Shown here piece after piece: positions 7,357-15,962 of a DNA stretch of 64,000 bases. Below the pieces are notes generated by a model. The model searched no databases, was not told the origin of the DNA, and worked only from the letters and a program-made list of their open reading frames with translations. Numbering within the stretch: the first letter of the stretch is position 1; each line of letters begins with the position of its first letter. The DNA is from Bernardetia sp. ABR2-2B. Lineage in GTDB: Bacteria > Bacteroidota > Bacteroidia > Cytophagales > Bernardetiaceae. The stretch covers positions 2,159,293 to 2,223,292 of the forward strand of contig NZ_CP147020.1 of the NCBI RefSeq assembly GCF_037126435.1, in the 5' to 3' direction. The position numbers and the translations under genes were made by a program.

Positions 7357-9486
7357 ATGGCAAAAACAGGAATAAGAAAATATATACTCGCTCGTGTCCG
7401 AATCGCCTTTTTGGTGGTTGCATTGGTTGCTTTAGTGATTGTTTATAAAATGATGAACATTCAGATTGTAGAAGGCGAACGCTGGAGCAGCAAAGCAAGA
7501 GGCGTAGAGATGCGTGATGTACAACCCACTAGAGGAAGCATTTTAGCAGATGATGGAAGTCTTTTGGCTACGTCTTTGCCTTTCTATCGTGTTGCTATTG
7601 ACCCAACAGTTGCAGACAGCAGTATTTTTGAAAGTGGAATTGATTCTTTAGGTATGCTCTTATCTAACTTTTTTGAAGAGAAAAGAGAACCTAGTTATTA
7701 TGTAAATCTTCTACGAGAAGACCGTAAGAACAACAGAAAATACCATATTCTCAGTAAAGAACTTATTAGCCATGAAAAGTATAAAAAACTATCTCAATTT
7801 CCCATTTTTAGAGAAGGAAGAAACAAAGGAGGTGCAATTTACGAACAAGTCGATCAGCGTTTTTTACCTTTTAATGACCTTGCAAGACGTACAATAGGCT
7901 TTGTAACCGAAGAAGACTCTACACAATCTCTAAATGGTAGAGGTTTGGAATATAGCTTTAATAGCGAACTGCAAGGCGTTGCAGGAGAAGCACTTTACGA
8001 ACTCATTGCAGGTGGTTTTTGGAAACCCGTTGATGATATGTCGCAAGTCAGACCCAAACCAGGGATTGATATTCAGACTACAATTGATATAAATCTGCAA
8101 GATACTGTTCATCAGATTTTACAAAACTATCTTCGTCAATACAAGGCAGAATATGGTTCAATTATTTTGATGGAAGTAGCAACAGGAGAAATAAAAGCAC
8201 TTGTAAATTTAGGAATCAACTCAAACGGTTCGTACGTAGAAAACAATAATTATGCTGTCGGAGATATGGGACTTGCCGAACCAGGATCAACATTTAAGCT
8301 GATGTCTATGGCTGCTCTTTTTGAAGATGAAGAAATTCCGATTTCATTAGAAGATAGCGTACAGACAGGCGATGGAGTTCATAAATATTACGACGATGCA
8401 ATTATGCGTGATGTTTCTGCACTTGGAAAGTTGAGTGTGCAAGAGATTTTTGAAAAATCGTCCAATGTTGGAATGTCGCTTTTGGTGTGGAAATATTTCC
8501 GTAAAAATCCTGAAAAGTATTATGAATATCTCAAAAAATTTGGTCTTTCTCGTCCGTTAGGTTTTCAAATGGCAGGAGAAGCACAACCATATATAAAATC
8601 TCCTTCTGATTCTTCATGGAGTGGAAGTACATTGCCTTGGATGTCTATTGGTTATGAGCTTAAATTATCTCCTCTCCAAACGCTTTCATTCTATAATACA
8701 GTGGCTAATAACGGCGTAATGGTTGAACCTATTATCGTAAGCCAAACCCGTCAAGCAGGAAAAACACTAAAAAGCTTTGATGCGAAAGTTTTGAATAATC
8801 AAACTATTTCAGAAAAGACAGTCAAGATTTTACAGACGATGCTTCGTGGTGCAGTAGAAAACGGAACTGCCAAAAAAATAGATACCAAAACTTATCAAAT
8901 TGCAGGGAAAACAGGAACTGCCGAAAAGGTCAGAAATGGAGAATATACCGAAGACCACTACACCTCTTTTGCTGGTTATTTTCCTGCCGATAATCCAAAA
9001 TACTCTTGTATTGTAATTATTGATGACCCAAAAACAGACAAGCGTTATGCTTCTGAAGTAGCTGCCCCAGTTTTTCGTAGAGTTTCAGATGTGGTGTATC
9101 AGCGTTATTTACACAAGCCACTTTCAGAAGTTGAGCCAACATCAATCGATAGTTTGAAAATGCGTTTGCCATTTATTCGTGCTGGTTATCGCCCAGATTT
9201 GGATTTGGTGTGTTCACAATTAGGCATCAAAACAGAAACACAAACAGCACAACAATGGGTAAAAACCAAAGTTGCTACTGATACAGTTATGTGGATAGAC
9301 AATCAAGCTGCCGAGAGTCTTGTTCCTGATGTGCGTGGAATGCGCCTCCGTGATGCCCTTTATTTGTTGGAAAACTTAGGAATGAAAGTAGCCTTTGAAG
9401 GAAAAGGAAGAATTATATCACAATCTTTAAATCCGGGAGTAGCAATTCAGAAAGGAAAAACTATTTATTTGAAGTTGAAGGAGTAA
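7357..9486 (+). CDS. ftsI: Penicillin-binding protein FtsI (septal peptidoglycan transpeptidase)
   Basis: Class B penicillin-binding protein of 709 residues that cross-links septal peptidoglycan. A single N-terminal membrane anchor (residues 14-32) is followed by the dimerisation domain starting RDVQPTRGSILADDG. The transpeptidase domain carries the active-site serine in GSTFK (S311, K314), the SSN triad at 368-370 and KTGT at 518-521, all intact. A C-terminal PASTA domain (about 655-709: VPDVRGMRLRDALYLLENLG) binds peptidoglycan or beta-lactams. It follows the ftsL-like gene, as in dcw clusters, but mraZ/mraW and the mur genes are not next to it. Confidence 0.95.
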   Translation: MAKTGIRKYILARVRIAFLVVALVALVIVYKMMNIQIVEGERWSSKARGVEMRDVQPTRGSILADDGSLLATSLPFYRVAIDPTVADSSIFESGIDSLGMLLSNFFEEKREPSYYVNLLREDRKNNRKYHILSKELISHEKYKKLSQFPIFREGRNKGGAIYEQVDQRFLPFNDLARRTIGFVTEEDSTQSLNGRGLEYSFNSELQGVAGEALYELIAGGFWKPVDDMSQVRPKPGIDIQTTIDINLQDTVHQILQNYLRQYKAEYGSIILMEVATGEIKALVNLGINSNGSYVENNNYAVGDMGLAEPGSTFKLMSMAALFEDEEIPISLEDSVQTGDGVHKYYDDAIMRDVSALGKLSVQEIFEKSSNVGMSLLVWKYFRKNPEKYYEYLKKFGLSRPLGFQMAGEAQPYIKSPSDSSWSGSTLPWMSIGYELKLSPLQTLSFYNTVANNGVMVEPIIVSQTRQAGKTLKSFDAKVLNNQTISEKTVKILQTMLRGAVENGTAKKIDTKTYQIAGKTGTAEKVRNGEYTEDHYTSFAGYFPADNPKYSCIVIIDDPKTDKRYASEVAAPVFRRVSDVVYQRYLHKPLSEVEPTSIDSLKMRLPFIRAGYRPDLDLVCSQLGIKTETQTAQQWVKTKVATDTVMWIDNQAAESLVPDVRGMRLRDALYLLENLGMKVAFEGKGRIISQSLNPGVAIQKGKTIYLKLKE

Positions 9487-9543
9487 GTGAGAAGTAGGAT
9501 TTAGAAAATAGGAAGTAGAGAATAAATATTAGGTTTATTGTAT

Positions 9544-10383
9544 TCAATTTTTAATTCCTTCTATTATTTCAAATTCTAAGTATTTCAACAAATTTATTTT
9601 ATCTTCTATCGTTTCTTTTATTGAATTTTCAATCATTTGAATAGATAGTCTTGATTGTTTAAGAATTGCCTTTTTTAGAATATTAGTTACTCTTTTTGTG
9701 AGTTTTTCATCTTGCACAATAATTTTTGCTATTTCATATCCTAATGTTTCAATTCCTACTTGTTGATGAGACTTTTCATTGTCATACAAAAAATTATATT
9801 CATCCCAAATCAAATCAGTTTCCATATTTGGATAATGAAGCAAAATAGAATTTATATCTTTTGCATCTTTAATTCTTTCCTCTGGTCTATCATCAAAAGA
9901 AATCAGTTTCAATAAGACAATAGCAGGAAGAGAACAAATTTTCAATTTTTCATTTTCTATCTCAAATTCCTTCAATCCAAACTTATAAGTTTCCAAAAAA
10001 CCATCTAAATTTAGTGTTGTAAGTCCTTTTCCCTCTATTTTCACTCTATCATCATTTTCTATTTCTCCAAAAGGAAGTAAATCTAGTTCTACATTATGAG
10101 GAGAAATTAGACAAAAAGCATTTGATGTTGTCTGTGTGTATTTATAGTTTTCTATCAGTTCTTTTTTTAAACTTTGATAACTCTCCTCATCTGAAATATA
10201 AACAGCAAAATCTACATCTCTTGTTCCTCTAGCTTCTTTTTCATTCGATACATACCAAATATTTCTAGCTAATGCTCCTATTGCAAAAAAGTCTATGTTC
10301 AATTTTTTACAAACTTTTCTCAAATCATTTATAACCTGCTTCAGAGATGAAGTTTGAAGTGCATTATAAAGTAGTTTTGACAT
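9544..10383 (-). CDS. AbiEii-type nucleotidyltransferase toxin
   Basis: A 279-residue nucleotidyltransferase-fold protein, the toxin half of a type IV (AbiE-like) toxin-antitoxin pair. FFAIGALARNIW (residues 32-43) matches the G(S/A) helix region, and RGTRDVDFAV (52-61) gives the metal-binding D-x-D. A further acidic position is in VELDLLPFG. A conserved KL-SFDDRPEERIKDAKDI segment follows, as in AbiEii/AbiGii proteins. Its ATG lies 20 bases inside the end of the upstream antitoxin gene, so the two are translationally coupled. AbiEii toxins transfer nucleotides, some to tRNA; the substrate here is unknown. Confidence 0.85.
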   Translation of the reverse strand: MSKLLYNALQTSSLKQVINDLRKVCKKLNIDFFAIGALARNIWYVSNEKEARGTRDVDFAVYISDEESYQSLKKELIENYKYTQTTSNAFCLISPHNVELDLLPFGEIENDDRVKIEGKGLTTLNLDGFLETYKFGLKEFEIENEKLKICSLPAIVLLKLISFDDRPEERIKDAKDINSILLHYPNMETDLIWDEYNFLYDNEKSHQQVGIETLGYEIAKIIVQDEKLTKRVTNILKKAILKQSRLSIQMIENSIKETIEDKINLLKYLEFEIIEGIKN

Positions 10384-11389
10384 AATCTTTTATATGTTTT
10401 TGAAATAATAATTGAGCTGTTTCTATATTTCTAGGAGTTGGATTGTCTAACAAATCAGCATAGACTAAGATAGGATGTACTGTAAGATATTTACTTGATT
10501 TTTCACTTTTCCAAAACTTTTCAATAAGCATAACATTTCCATTTTCAGAAGGAATAAGTCTATGTTCTTTAGACAATTCTAAAAAAGTATCTTCTGTATA
10601 TAAATAAATATTCTCTGCAATTAAGTAATCTGTCAGAATTTGTGCAGCTAGTTCGCCTCCAATGCTATCCATTTTACCATTTTGTTTTACAGAATCAAAT
10701 AATTCTTGCTTATTTTTAAGACTTTCATAGCTTTTCTGCTTGAGTTTTGGTCTAAGAACTTTATTAAAAAGTGTTACCCAGTCTTGAAATAATCTTTCCT
10801 TATCTTTAATAATATAATTCTTTTCACTTTCCTTAATGATATAGCTATCTCTCAATAATTCTTTAATCACTTTTCCAACTGTATGTATCGAAACAGTAGA
10901 TTGCTCTGCTATATCTCTATATGATTTTGTAAGTAAATTTGGAACAGTCAGTAAATTATAAATTACCTTCAAACCTGCTGGAGAAAAAGCCTTATTTGTT
11001 TTTTTGAAATTATTTCTATTCGTTTTATTCGTTTCTATATAGATAAATAGGTTTTCTTTTTTTAAATAAAAATTTCCTGCTGCATCAAGATAAGAAATAT
11101 TTTTATGTCTTAATTTTTCCTTTAATGGCTTTGAGATATAATCAGAAACAACTAATAGATTGGTTATTTTTTCATTTAATTTTATCAAATTAGACAAAAC
11201 AGAAAGACTCAAATTATTTTTCATTTCAATATGAAACTCTTTAAAAGGTATTTCATTTAAGAATACTAATTTTCCATCAATTTGATAATTATCTTTTTGC
11301 AAAAACTCATATTCGATTTCATACTTGATATCAACAGATAAATTTTTGCCAAGATTTTCGATAGCCAAGTGTAAGAGGTCTTTATTCAT
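10364..11389 (-). CDS. AbiEi-type antitoxin with winged-helix DNA-binding domain
   Basis: The antitoxin and likely transcriptional autorepressor of the AbiE-like pair, 341 residues from the ATG at 11389 (an upstream TTG would add three residues). The N-terminal third resembles a restriction-endonuclease-like or AbiEi core (KNISYLDAAGNFYL). A winged helix-turn-helix is seen at about residues 140-195 (SYRDIAEQSTVSIHTVGKVI then a wing). The C-terminal domain contains GKMDSIGGELAAQIL, a pattern common to AbiEi antitoxins. It overlaps the toxin gene by 20 bp. Direct repeats with a 17-bp period sit directly upstream and may be its operator. Confidence 0.82.
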   Translation of the reverse strand: MNKDLLHLAIENLGKNLSVDIKYEIEYEFLQKDNYQIDGKLVFLNEIPFKEFHIEMKNNLSLSVLSNLIKLNEKITNLLVVSDYISKPLKEKLRHKNISYLDAAGNFYLKKENLFIYIETNKTNRNNFKKTNKAFSPAGLKVIYNLLTVPNLLTKSYRDIAEQSTVSIHTVGKVIKELLRDSYIIKESEKNYIIKDKERLFQDWVTLFNKVLRPKLKQKSYESLKNKQELFDSVKQNGKMDSIGGELAAQILTDYLIAENIYLYTEDTFLELSKEHRLIPSENGNVMLIEKFWKSEKSSKYLTVHPILVYADLLDNPTPRNIETAQLLFQKHIKDYVKTTL

Positions 11390-11391
11390 AG

Positions 11392-11449
11392 TAATCAAAT
11401 ATACTTAATAATCAAATAACATACAATAAAATAAAACATACAATAAAAT
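11392..11449 (-). promoter_or_regulatory. Candidate AbiEi operator: direct repeats with 17-bp period
   Basis: TAATCAAATA occurs at 11392-11401 and 11409-11418, and AACATACAATAAAAT at 11418-11432 and 11435-11449. Both pairs are spaced by exactly 17 bp. They lie immediately upstream of the antitoxin ATG, where autoregulatory sites of such pairs are expected. Base composition is extreme, so chance cannot be excluded. Confidence 0.4.
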
Positions 11450-11483
11450 TTATAGTTTAACTGACATTTATCTCAAAAATAAA

Positions 11484-11526
11484 AAACCTCTCCAAAAGAA
11501 ACATAAAGAATCTTTTGAGGAGGTTT
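11484..11526 (-). terminator. Terminator after the subtilisin-like gene
   Basis: AAACCTCTCCAAAAGA (11484-11499) pairs with TCTTTTGAGGAGGTTT (11511-11526) with two central mismatches. On the minus strand the hairpin is followed by a T-run, 20 bases after the protease stop codon. Confidence 0.75.
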
Positions 11527-11547
11527 CAATTAATAACAAATTCTATT

Positions 11548-13134
11548 TTAATTTGCTGAAGCAGTCAAAGCATTTTGCAAATTAATTTTTCCCCAACCGA
11601 AGTTTGAATTACGATTTGGATAATAACTTGCCGAAACTTTGAGTTTATTAAGCACTTGATTTCTTGTAAGATTTTTATTAGCAGACCAAACTAAAGTAGC
11701 CATTCCTGCTGTTTGAGCAGTTGCAACAGACGAACCTCCAACAGTCGCAGGAACATCACCAGACATAGCAAGTGTAAGAGGATGACGACCATTTGAAGCC
11801 TTTTCCATCACAACCACAAAATCCACTTTCGAACCGTCGTGGCAATTATCACAACGTTGCATATTATCTTTTACACCTGTTACAGCTACTGTTTCATCCA
11901 TTGTAGCAGGAAAAATAACACCAAACCAACCCGAAGACCAACCAAACGAAGTTCCAGCAGCACAGAAAATCAGTACATTCCTATTATACGCATAACGAAC
12001 TGCATCAGCAATTTGAGAGCTATTTGTAACTCTCCCCAAAGACATACTCGTAACACGAATATCAGAACGATTACCAGCAATTACATACGCATCAGAAACA
12101 CCTTTTGCTTCTCTAGAGCCTTCAATAACTACATCTTCTGCTGCACGAACTGAAACTAAGTTTGCATTGTAAGCAATTCCTGCTGCATTTCCATCTGTTC
12201 CACGAGGAGCACCCAAAACACCAGTCATAGCCGTTCCGTGTCCACATCCATCATCTGGAGTTTCAGGACTACCAATAGGGATTCCCCAAAATGTATCTCT
12301 TGGAAGTGTTACCAATTTCTCCATTGTTCTGCCTTGCGAAAGTCCTTGATTGATGCCACTTCCGTAATTATCTTGTCCAAAACTCACACCTGTATCAATA
12401 ATCATTGCTGTTATTCCACTTCCAGAAGCTGTGTTCCAAGCCTGAGAAACATTATGAAAATCATGATTCCAAGAAGCTTTTGTGTTAGGAGAGAAAGAAG
12501 TATAATCTACTCCACTTACAAGTCCGTTATTTGGATTGCTTCCATCGCAGCCACTACTAGAAAGTTCTCTATTGAGTTGCTGCCCCTTACTTACATTTGG
12601 CTCATAACCCATTGGTTCTGCATAACGAACAAAGTCAGACTTACGTAGAAACGCCAACGTATTCGGATTTTTAATGACAACATCTAAAACAGGAAGTGTA
12701 TTTTCTTCAAAAGCAATTAGTTCTTCACGCTTCAAATCTGGATTTAGCTTTCTTTCTGATTCAAAAATCATATCCAAAACATAATTTTTAGCGTCGTTCC
12801 ATTCGCCACTATTAATATCTATTTTATCAATAATAGTACGAATATCTTTATTCTGATTTTTAGGCTTAAAACCTACTGACAAAACTCCATCTGACTTAGA
12901 AAGAGCATTCCAAATAATTTGTTCTGACTGTGTGTTCCAATCAAAAGAACCTTCTTTTTTTACAGTTTGCCAAATATGATTATCTAACTCCGAACGATTG
13001 ATAGTAGCATGTTCAATAGCCTGTTCTACAATAATTTCAGATTCATTCTGACAAGAGAACATCATAAAAGCTGCAATAGCTAGAGGCGAACAACGTCGAA
13101 TGACTGACTTCGAATTGAAAAAATAAGTTTTCAT
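11548..13134 (-). CDS. S8 family serine peptidase (subtilisin-like) lipoprotein
   Basis: Subtilisin-family protease of 528 residues. The N-terminal signal ends with a lipobox-like MFSC (C28), so it is likely anchored as a lipoprotein outside the cytoplasm. Residues 30-190 form a prodomain-like region. The catalytic triad is complete: D247 in AMIIDTGVS, H299 in GCGHGTAMTG and S469 in VGGSSVATAQTAG, with the oxyanion-hole region in CAAGTSFG near residue 390. No C-terminal secretion (Por) domain is seen. It lies between the AbiE pair and topoisomerase IB with its own terminator, so it is probably monocistronic. Confidence 0.92.
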   Translation of the reverse strand: MKTYFFNSKSVIRRCSPLAIAAFMMFSCQNESEIIVEQAIEHATINRSELDNHIWQTVKKEGSFDWNTQSEQIIWNALSKSDGVLSVGFKPKNQNKDIRTIIDKIDINSGEWNDAKNYVLDMIFESERKLNPDLKREELIAFEENTLPVLDVVIKNPNTLAFLRKSDFVRYAEPMGYEPNVSKGQQLNRELSSSGCDGSNPNNGLVSGVDYTSFSPNTKASWNHDFHNVSQAWNTASGSGITAMIIDTGVSFGQDNYGSGINQGLSQGRTMEKLVTLPRDTFWGIPIGSPETPDDGCGHGTAMTGVLGAPRGTDGNAAGIAYNANLVSVRAAEDVVIEGSREAKGVSDAYVIAGNRSDIRVTSMSLGRVTNSSQIADAVRYAYNRNVLIFCAAGTSFGWSSGWFGVIFPATMDETVAVTGVKDNMQRCDNCHDGSKVDFVVVMEKASNGRHPLTLAMSGDVPATVGGSSVATAQTAGMATLVWSANKNLTRNQVLNKLKVSASYYPNRNSNFGWGKINLQNALTASAN

Positions 13135-13466
13135 TTTGTAAAAGGGTATTTATTGTTTGTGTGTTAAGTCAAAAAAAGTTAATTGACTGATTCTAAGAGC
13201 AAATATAAAAATATATTTTAAAAAAAGTGATGCAAGCCGAATATTTTTTCAAAAAAATCATTTTTTTCAAAATTTAATCCCTCTGCAATTGTATATTCAT
13301 TCTTATTTTTATTCAACAAAAAGATTGATACATTAATCTTAATAATTTTATTCTATATTAGAATTTATGTTTTGTTTATGTCTAACATTTTCTCTAAAAA
13401 ACCAGTTACTTCAAGTATGAGCAATACTTGATTTTATATAAAATCCATTTTTTCAACTTCCTTTTT
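13135..13466. other. Divergent promoter region, otherwise empty
   Basis: The 332-bp gap lies between the divergent protease and topoisomerase genes. It is AT-rich with long A and T runs. I see no RNA gene, terminator or repeat family here; it presumably holds two promoters, neither with a convincing TAnnTTTG match. Confidence 0.45.
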
Positions 13467-14627
13467 ATGCCTTTGTCTTCTATTTCTAAGCAAAATAAAA
13501 TTCCTATTATGGTAGTAGGAAATCACGTTTACCCAAAATATCCTCCTCATTTATATTATTCTTCAGATACAGAAAAAGGCTATACACGTAAAAAGCAAGA
13601 AAAAAAATTTGTGTATTTGAGTACAAGAGGGAAACTCTTAAAAAGTGAACGAAAACTAAAAAGAATCGAAAAGTTAGTCATTCCTCCAGCATGGACAGAA
13701 GTATGGATTTGTAGAAATAAGAATGGGCATCTTCAAGCTGTGGGCAGAGATGAGCGCAACCGAAAACAGTCTATTTATCATCCAGATTGGAAAGAGTATA
13801 GAAACAAAACGAAATTTTTGAAAATTCAAGAGTTTGGTTATGAGTTACCCAAACTTCGAAAAGCAATTACGAAAGACCTTCATAAAAAACATTGGAATAA
13901 AGAAAAAGTAGTTGCCTTAGCTATTGAGCTTATGCAAGAAGGCTTGTTACGAATTGGTAGCGACCGTTATCTCAACTCAAATAGAACCTACGGACTTACG
14001 ACGCTTCGGAGAAAACATATTAAGATTGATGAAGAAGTAAAAAACAAAATTTCACTTTGCTACAAAGCCAAAAGTAACAAGACAAGAACGGTTAGTCTTT
14101 CAAATAAATCTCTTATCAAAAAATTAAAAGAGTGTGCTGCTCTTTCTGGACAAGAACTTTTTAGATACAAAGATGAAAACAAGAAATGGCATCGCATCAA
14201 TTCACAAGATGTAAATGATTATTTAGACCAAAAAATGAAAAGTCATTTTACTGCCAAAACTTTCCGTACTTGGGGAGGAAGTGTTTTGACTTTAGAGCTT
14301 TTTGAAGAGGCAAAAAAAGAATTAGCAGAGAATCAACGCAAGAAATTAGAGACTATTTTGGTAAGAAAAGTAGCCAAGAAATTGGGTAATACTATTTCAG
14401 TTTGTAGAAGTTATTATATCCATCCAGAAGTTTTGAGCGAAGTTTTGACAAAATCAACAGAAGAAATAGAACAACAAACAGAAAAATTCTTACAACAAAA
14501 AAGTAAAGAAGAAACAGAATTTGCAAAATCTTTTTCTTCTTCTTTAGATGAATATTCTAAATATGAATTGCAACTTTTAGCTATTTTGGAAAAATCAGCA
14601 CAAAAAACACACGAGGAATTATTATAA
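13467..14627 (+). CDS. DNA topoisomerase IB
   Basis: Type IB (poxvirus/eukaryote-like) topoisomerase, 386 residues from the ATG at 13467; the frame is open from a TTG at 13428, but that adds an unlikely hydrophobic stretch. The N-terminal domain contains LVIPPAWTEVWIC and GHLQAVGRDERNRKQ, typical of bacterial TopIB. The catalytic domain has LRIGSDRYLNSNRTYGLTTLRRKH, a lysine region (KAKSNKTRTV), the second arginine/histidine segment TAKTFRTWGGSV, and the active tyrosine in CRSYYIHP (residues 313-320; the second Y, Y317, fits best). It relaxes supercoils by single-strand nicking through a 3'-phosphotyrosine. The C-terminal 50 residues are a charged helix. Confidence 0.93.
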   Translation: MPLSSISKQNKIPIMVVGNHVYPKYPPHLYYSSDTEKGYTRKKQEKKFVYLSTRGKLLKSERKLKRIEKLVIPPAWTEVWICRNKNGHLQAVGRDERNRKQSIYHPDWKEYRNKTKFLKIQEFGYELPKLRKAITKDLHKKHWNKEKVVALAIELMQEGLLRIGSDRYLNSNRTYGLTTLRRKHIKIDEEVKNKISLCYKAKSNKTRTVSLSNKSLIKKLKECAALSGQELFRYKDENKKWHRINSQDVNDYLDQKMKSHFTAKTFRTWGGSVLTLELFEEAKKELAENQRKKLETILVRKVAKKLGNTISVCRSYYIHPEVLSEVLTKSTEEIEQQTEKFLQQKSKEETEFAKSFSSSLDEYSKYELQLLAILEKSAQKTHEELL

Positions 14628-14652
14628 AATATGACTTATGCTATAAAAGTTG

Positions 14653-15084
14653 TTACCCGATTTTTTCCAAATGATTTTCTAAATAAACCTCGTCAATGAG
14701 TGTATAAACTAAATTACCCTTATTAGAAACCTGTAATTCCATTGCACCAGCATCAGAAAGTGAATCCAAAATTTCTTTTGTTTCATCAATTGGCGTGTTG
14801 GTTTGTAGCGCAACTTGTGTTGGTGTTAGTTGTCCATGATTTTGAACAGCTAAATATAGAATATCTAATTGTTTCTTTTGGAAAAGCTCCTTTTTTTGCT
14901 GTTTATGAAGACGAACTGTATTCCAACCCGAAGCAGCAGCAATACTTCCTGCACTTAGAAAACCTAGTATCAAATCTATATCTCCAGAACCTAAAAACTC
15001 TCCCAAAACAGCAACACTAACAAAAGAAGAAACACCTCCAGTGATAGCAGAAGCGACTTTGAATAATTGATTTTTGAAACCCAT
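14653..15084 (-). CDS. Small protein with membrane segments and winged-helix-like C-terminus
   Basis: A 143-residue protein of no family I can name. Residues 10-60 form one or two glycine-rich hydrophobic segments (ITGGVSSFVSVAVLGEFLG and LILGFLSAGSIAAASGW). A basic/coiled linker (LHKQQKKELFQKKQ) leads to a C-terminal domain, LDILYLAVQNHGQLTPTQVA then TPIDETKEILDSL, that looks like a winged helix-turn-helix. It might be a membrane-tethered regulator, but that is inference. It is convergent with topoisomerase IB, 26 bases away. Confidence 0.6.
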   Translation of the reverse strand: MGFKNQLFKVASAITGGVSSFVSVAVLGEFLGSGDIDLILGFLSAGSIAAASGWNTVRLHKQQKKELFQKKQLDILYLAVQNHGQLTPTQVALQTNTPIDETKEILDSLSDAGAMELQVSNKGNLVYTLIDEVYLENHLEKIG

Positions 15085-15199
15085 GACCGTATTTTTTTAG
15101 AAAGATGATAATTGGTAGAATGTAATAATTAAGATACGGTTATTTTTTGGAATAAGATATGAGAAAATTATTTTTTAAAAGATTTTAGTATAAATTCTT

Positions 15200-15862
15200 T
15201 TATTTTTTTTGATATAATCTCCACCAAGGCGTATTCGGACTGTCGTGGTGTTCGTAGTGATAACCAAAAAAATAACATGAAATAAATGCCCAAACATGGT
15301 TTTTTTTCTGACTTCTTGAATGGTGTTTGTTGTCAGGTGCGTGTCTGTGAGGTAAATATGTCCCAAAATAAAAAAGCTGAAATGTAGCCACCACCGAAGG
15401 AATCATCCAATAAAAAATAACATTTTCTATCGGAAAAATAAGTTTCAAAATATTATAAGTAATCGCCATCAAGACAATCTGAATAATGGTAATATAGTTT
15501 TTTGCAAAATTAAAATACCAAATCCAAAAGTTTCCGTGATGAAAATCGGGGTCTTGCTCTGTGGCTACAAAACGATGATGTTCGTGGTGTTTTTTGAGTA
15601 ATCTTGGGTAATAATTGAAGGCAAAAAGTCCTGTTGCAATCGTTCCGATAGTGTTATTTACTTTTGTATTTTTCGAAACGGTGTGGTGCATTGCATCATG
15701 TGCCGTAATGAAAATTCCTGTATAAAGATGAGTTTGAATAAGAAAAAACAGATAGGTAAGAGGATTGTACCAGTTTATTTCATAGACACTAAGCAAAAAC
15801 CCAAGACTAAGAAGCCAAAGCGTAATAACTGTAATTCCGATATATGTTCCTTTTTGATTCAT
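15200..15862 (-). CDS. crtW: Beta-carotene ketolase (CrtW-like), fatty acid desaturase superfamily
   Basis: Di-iron membrane oxygenase of 220 residues. Histidine motifs are HDAMH (55-59), HHEHH (92-96) and HYEHH (202-206). FGTYLPHR (166-173) is characteristic of CrtW ketolases, which add keto groups at C4/C4' of beta-ring carotenoids. Four hydrophobic segments (about 8-25, 35-54, 122-140, 148-166) fit an integral membrane protein. The short length also matches CrtW rather than acyl-lipid desaturases. No other carotenoid gene is nearby. Its first codons and 5' region are duplicated upstream of the DUF4419 gene, so both genes share the beginning MNQK. Confidence 0.82.
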   Translation of the reverse strand: MNQKGTYIGITVITLWLLSLGFLLSVYEINWYNPLTYLFFLIQTHLYTGIFITAHDAMHHTVSKNTKVNNTIGTIATGLFAFNYYPRLLKKHHEHHRFVATEQDPDFHHGNFWIWYFNFAKNYITIIQIVLMAITYNILKLIFPIENVIFYWMIPSVVATFQLFYFGTYLPHRHAPDNKHHSRSQKKNHVWAFISCYFFGYHYEHHDSPNTPWWRLYQKK

Positions 15863-15960
15863 TTTGAAATACTGTAACTGATTAGCGAGTGATTTATATG
15901 ATTTGGCTGCGCCGAGCTATTGGTTTTATGATGAAAGGCAGGATGAATACGAAATACTTT
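15851..15960. repeat. Left copy of direct repeat flanking the DUF4419 gene
   Basis: This block covers the first codons and 5' region of crtW. It is nearly identical to 17352-17446 except for an extra stretch of about 20 bp containing GGCTGCGCCGAGC, which is GC-rich for this DNA. It starts 3 bp from the DUF4419 stop codon. Confidence 0.85.
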
Positions 15961-15962
15961 TC

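Noticed and set aside
9544-11389. AbiE-type pair as part of a larger defence island
   Set aside because: Neighbours are ftsI and a protease; no restriction, CRISPR or other defence genes are present nearby.
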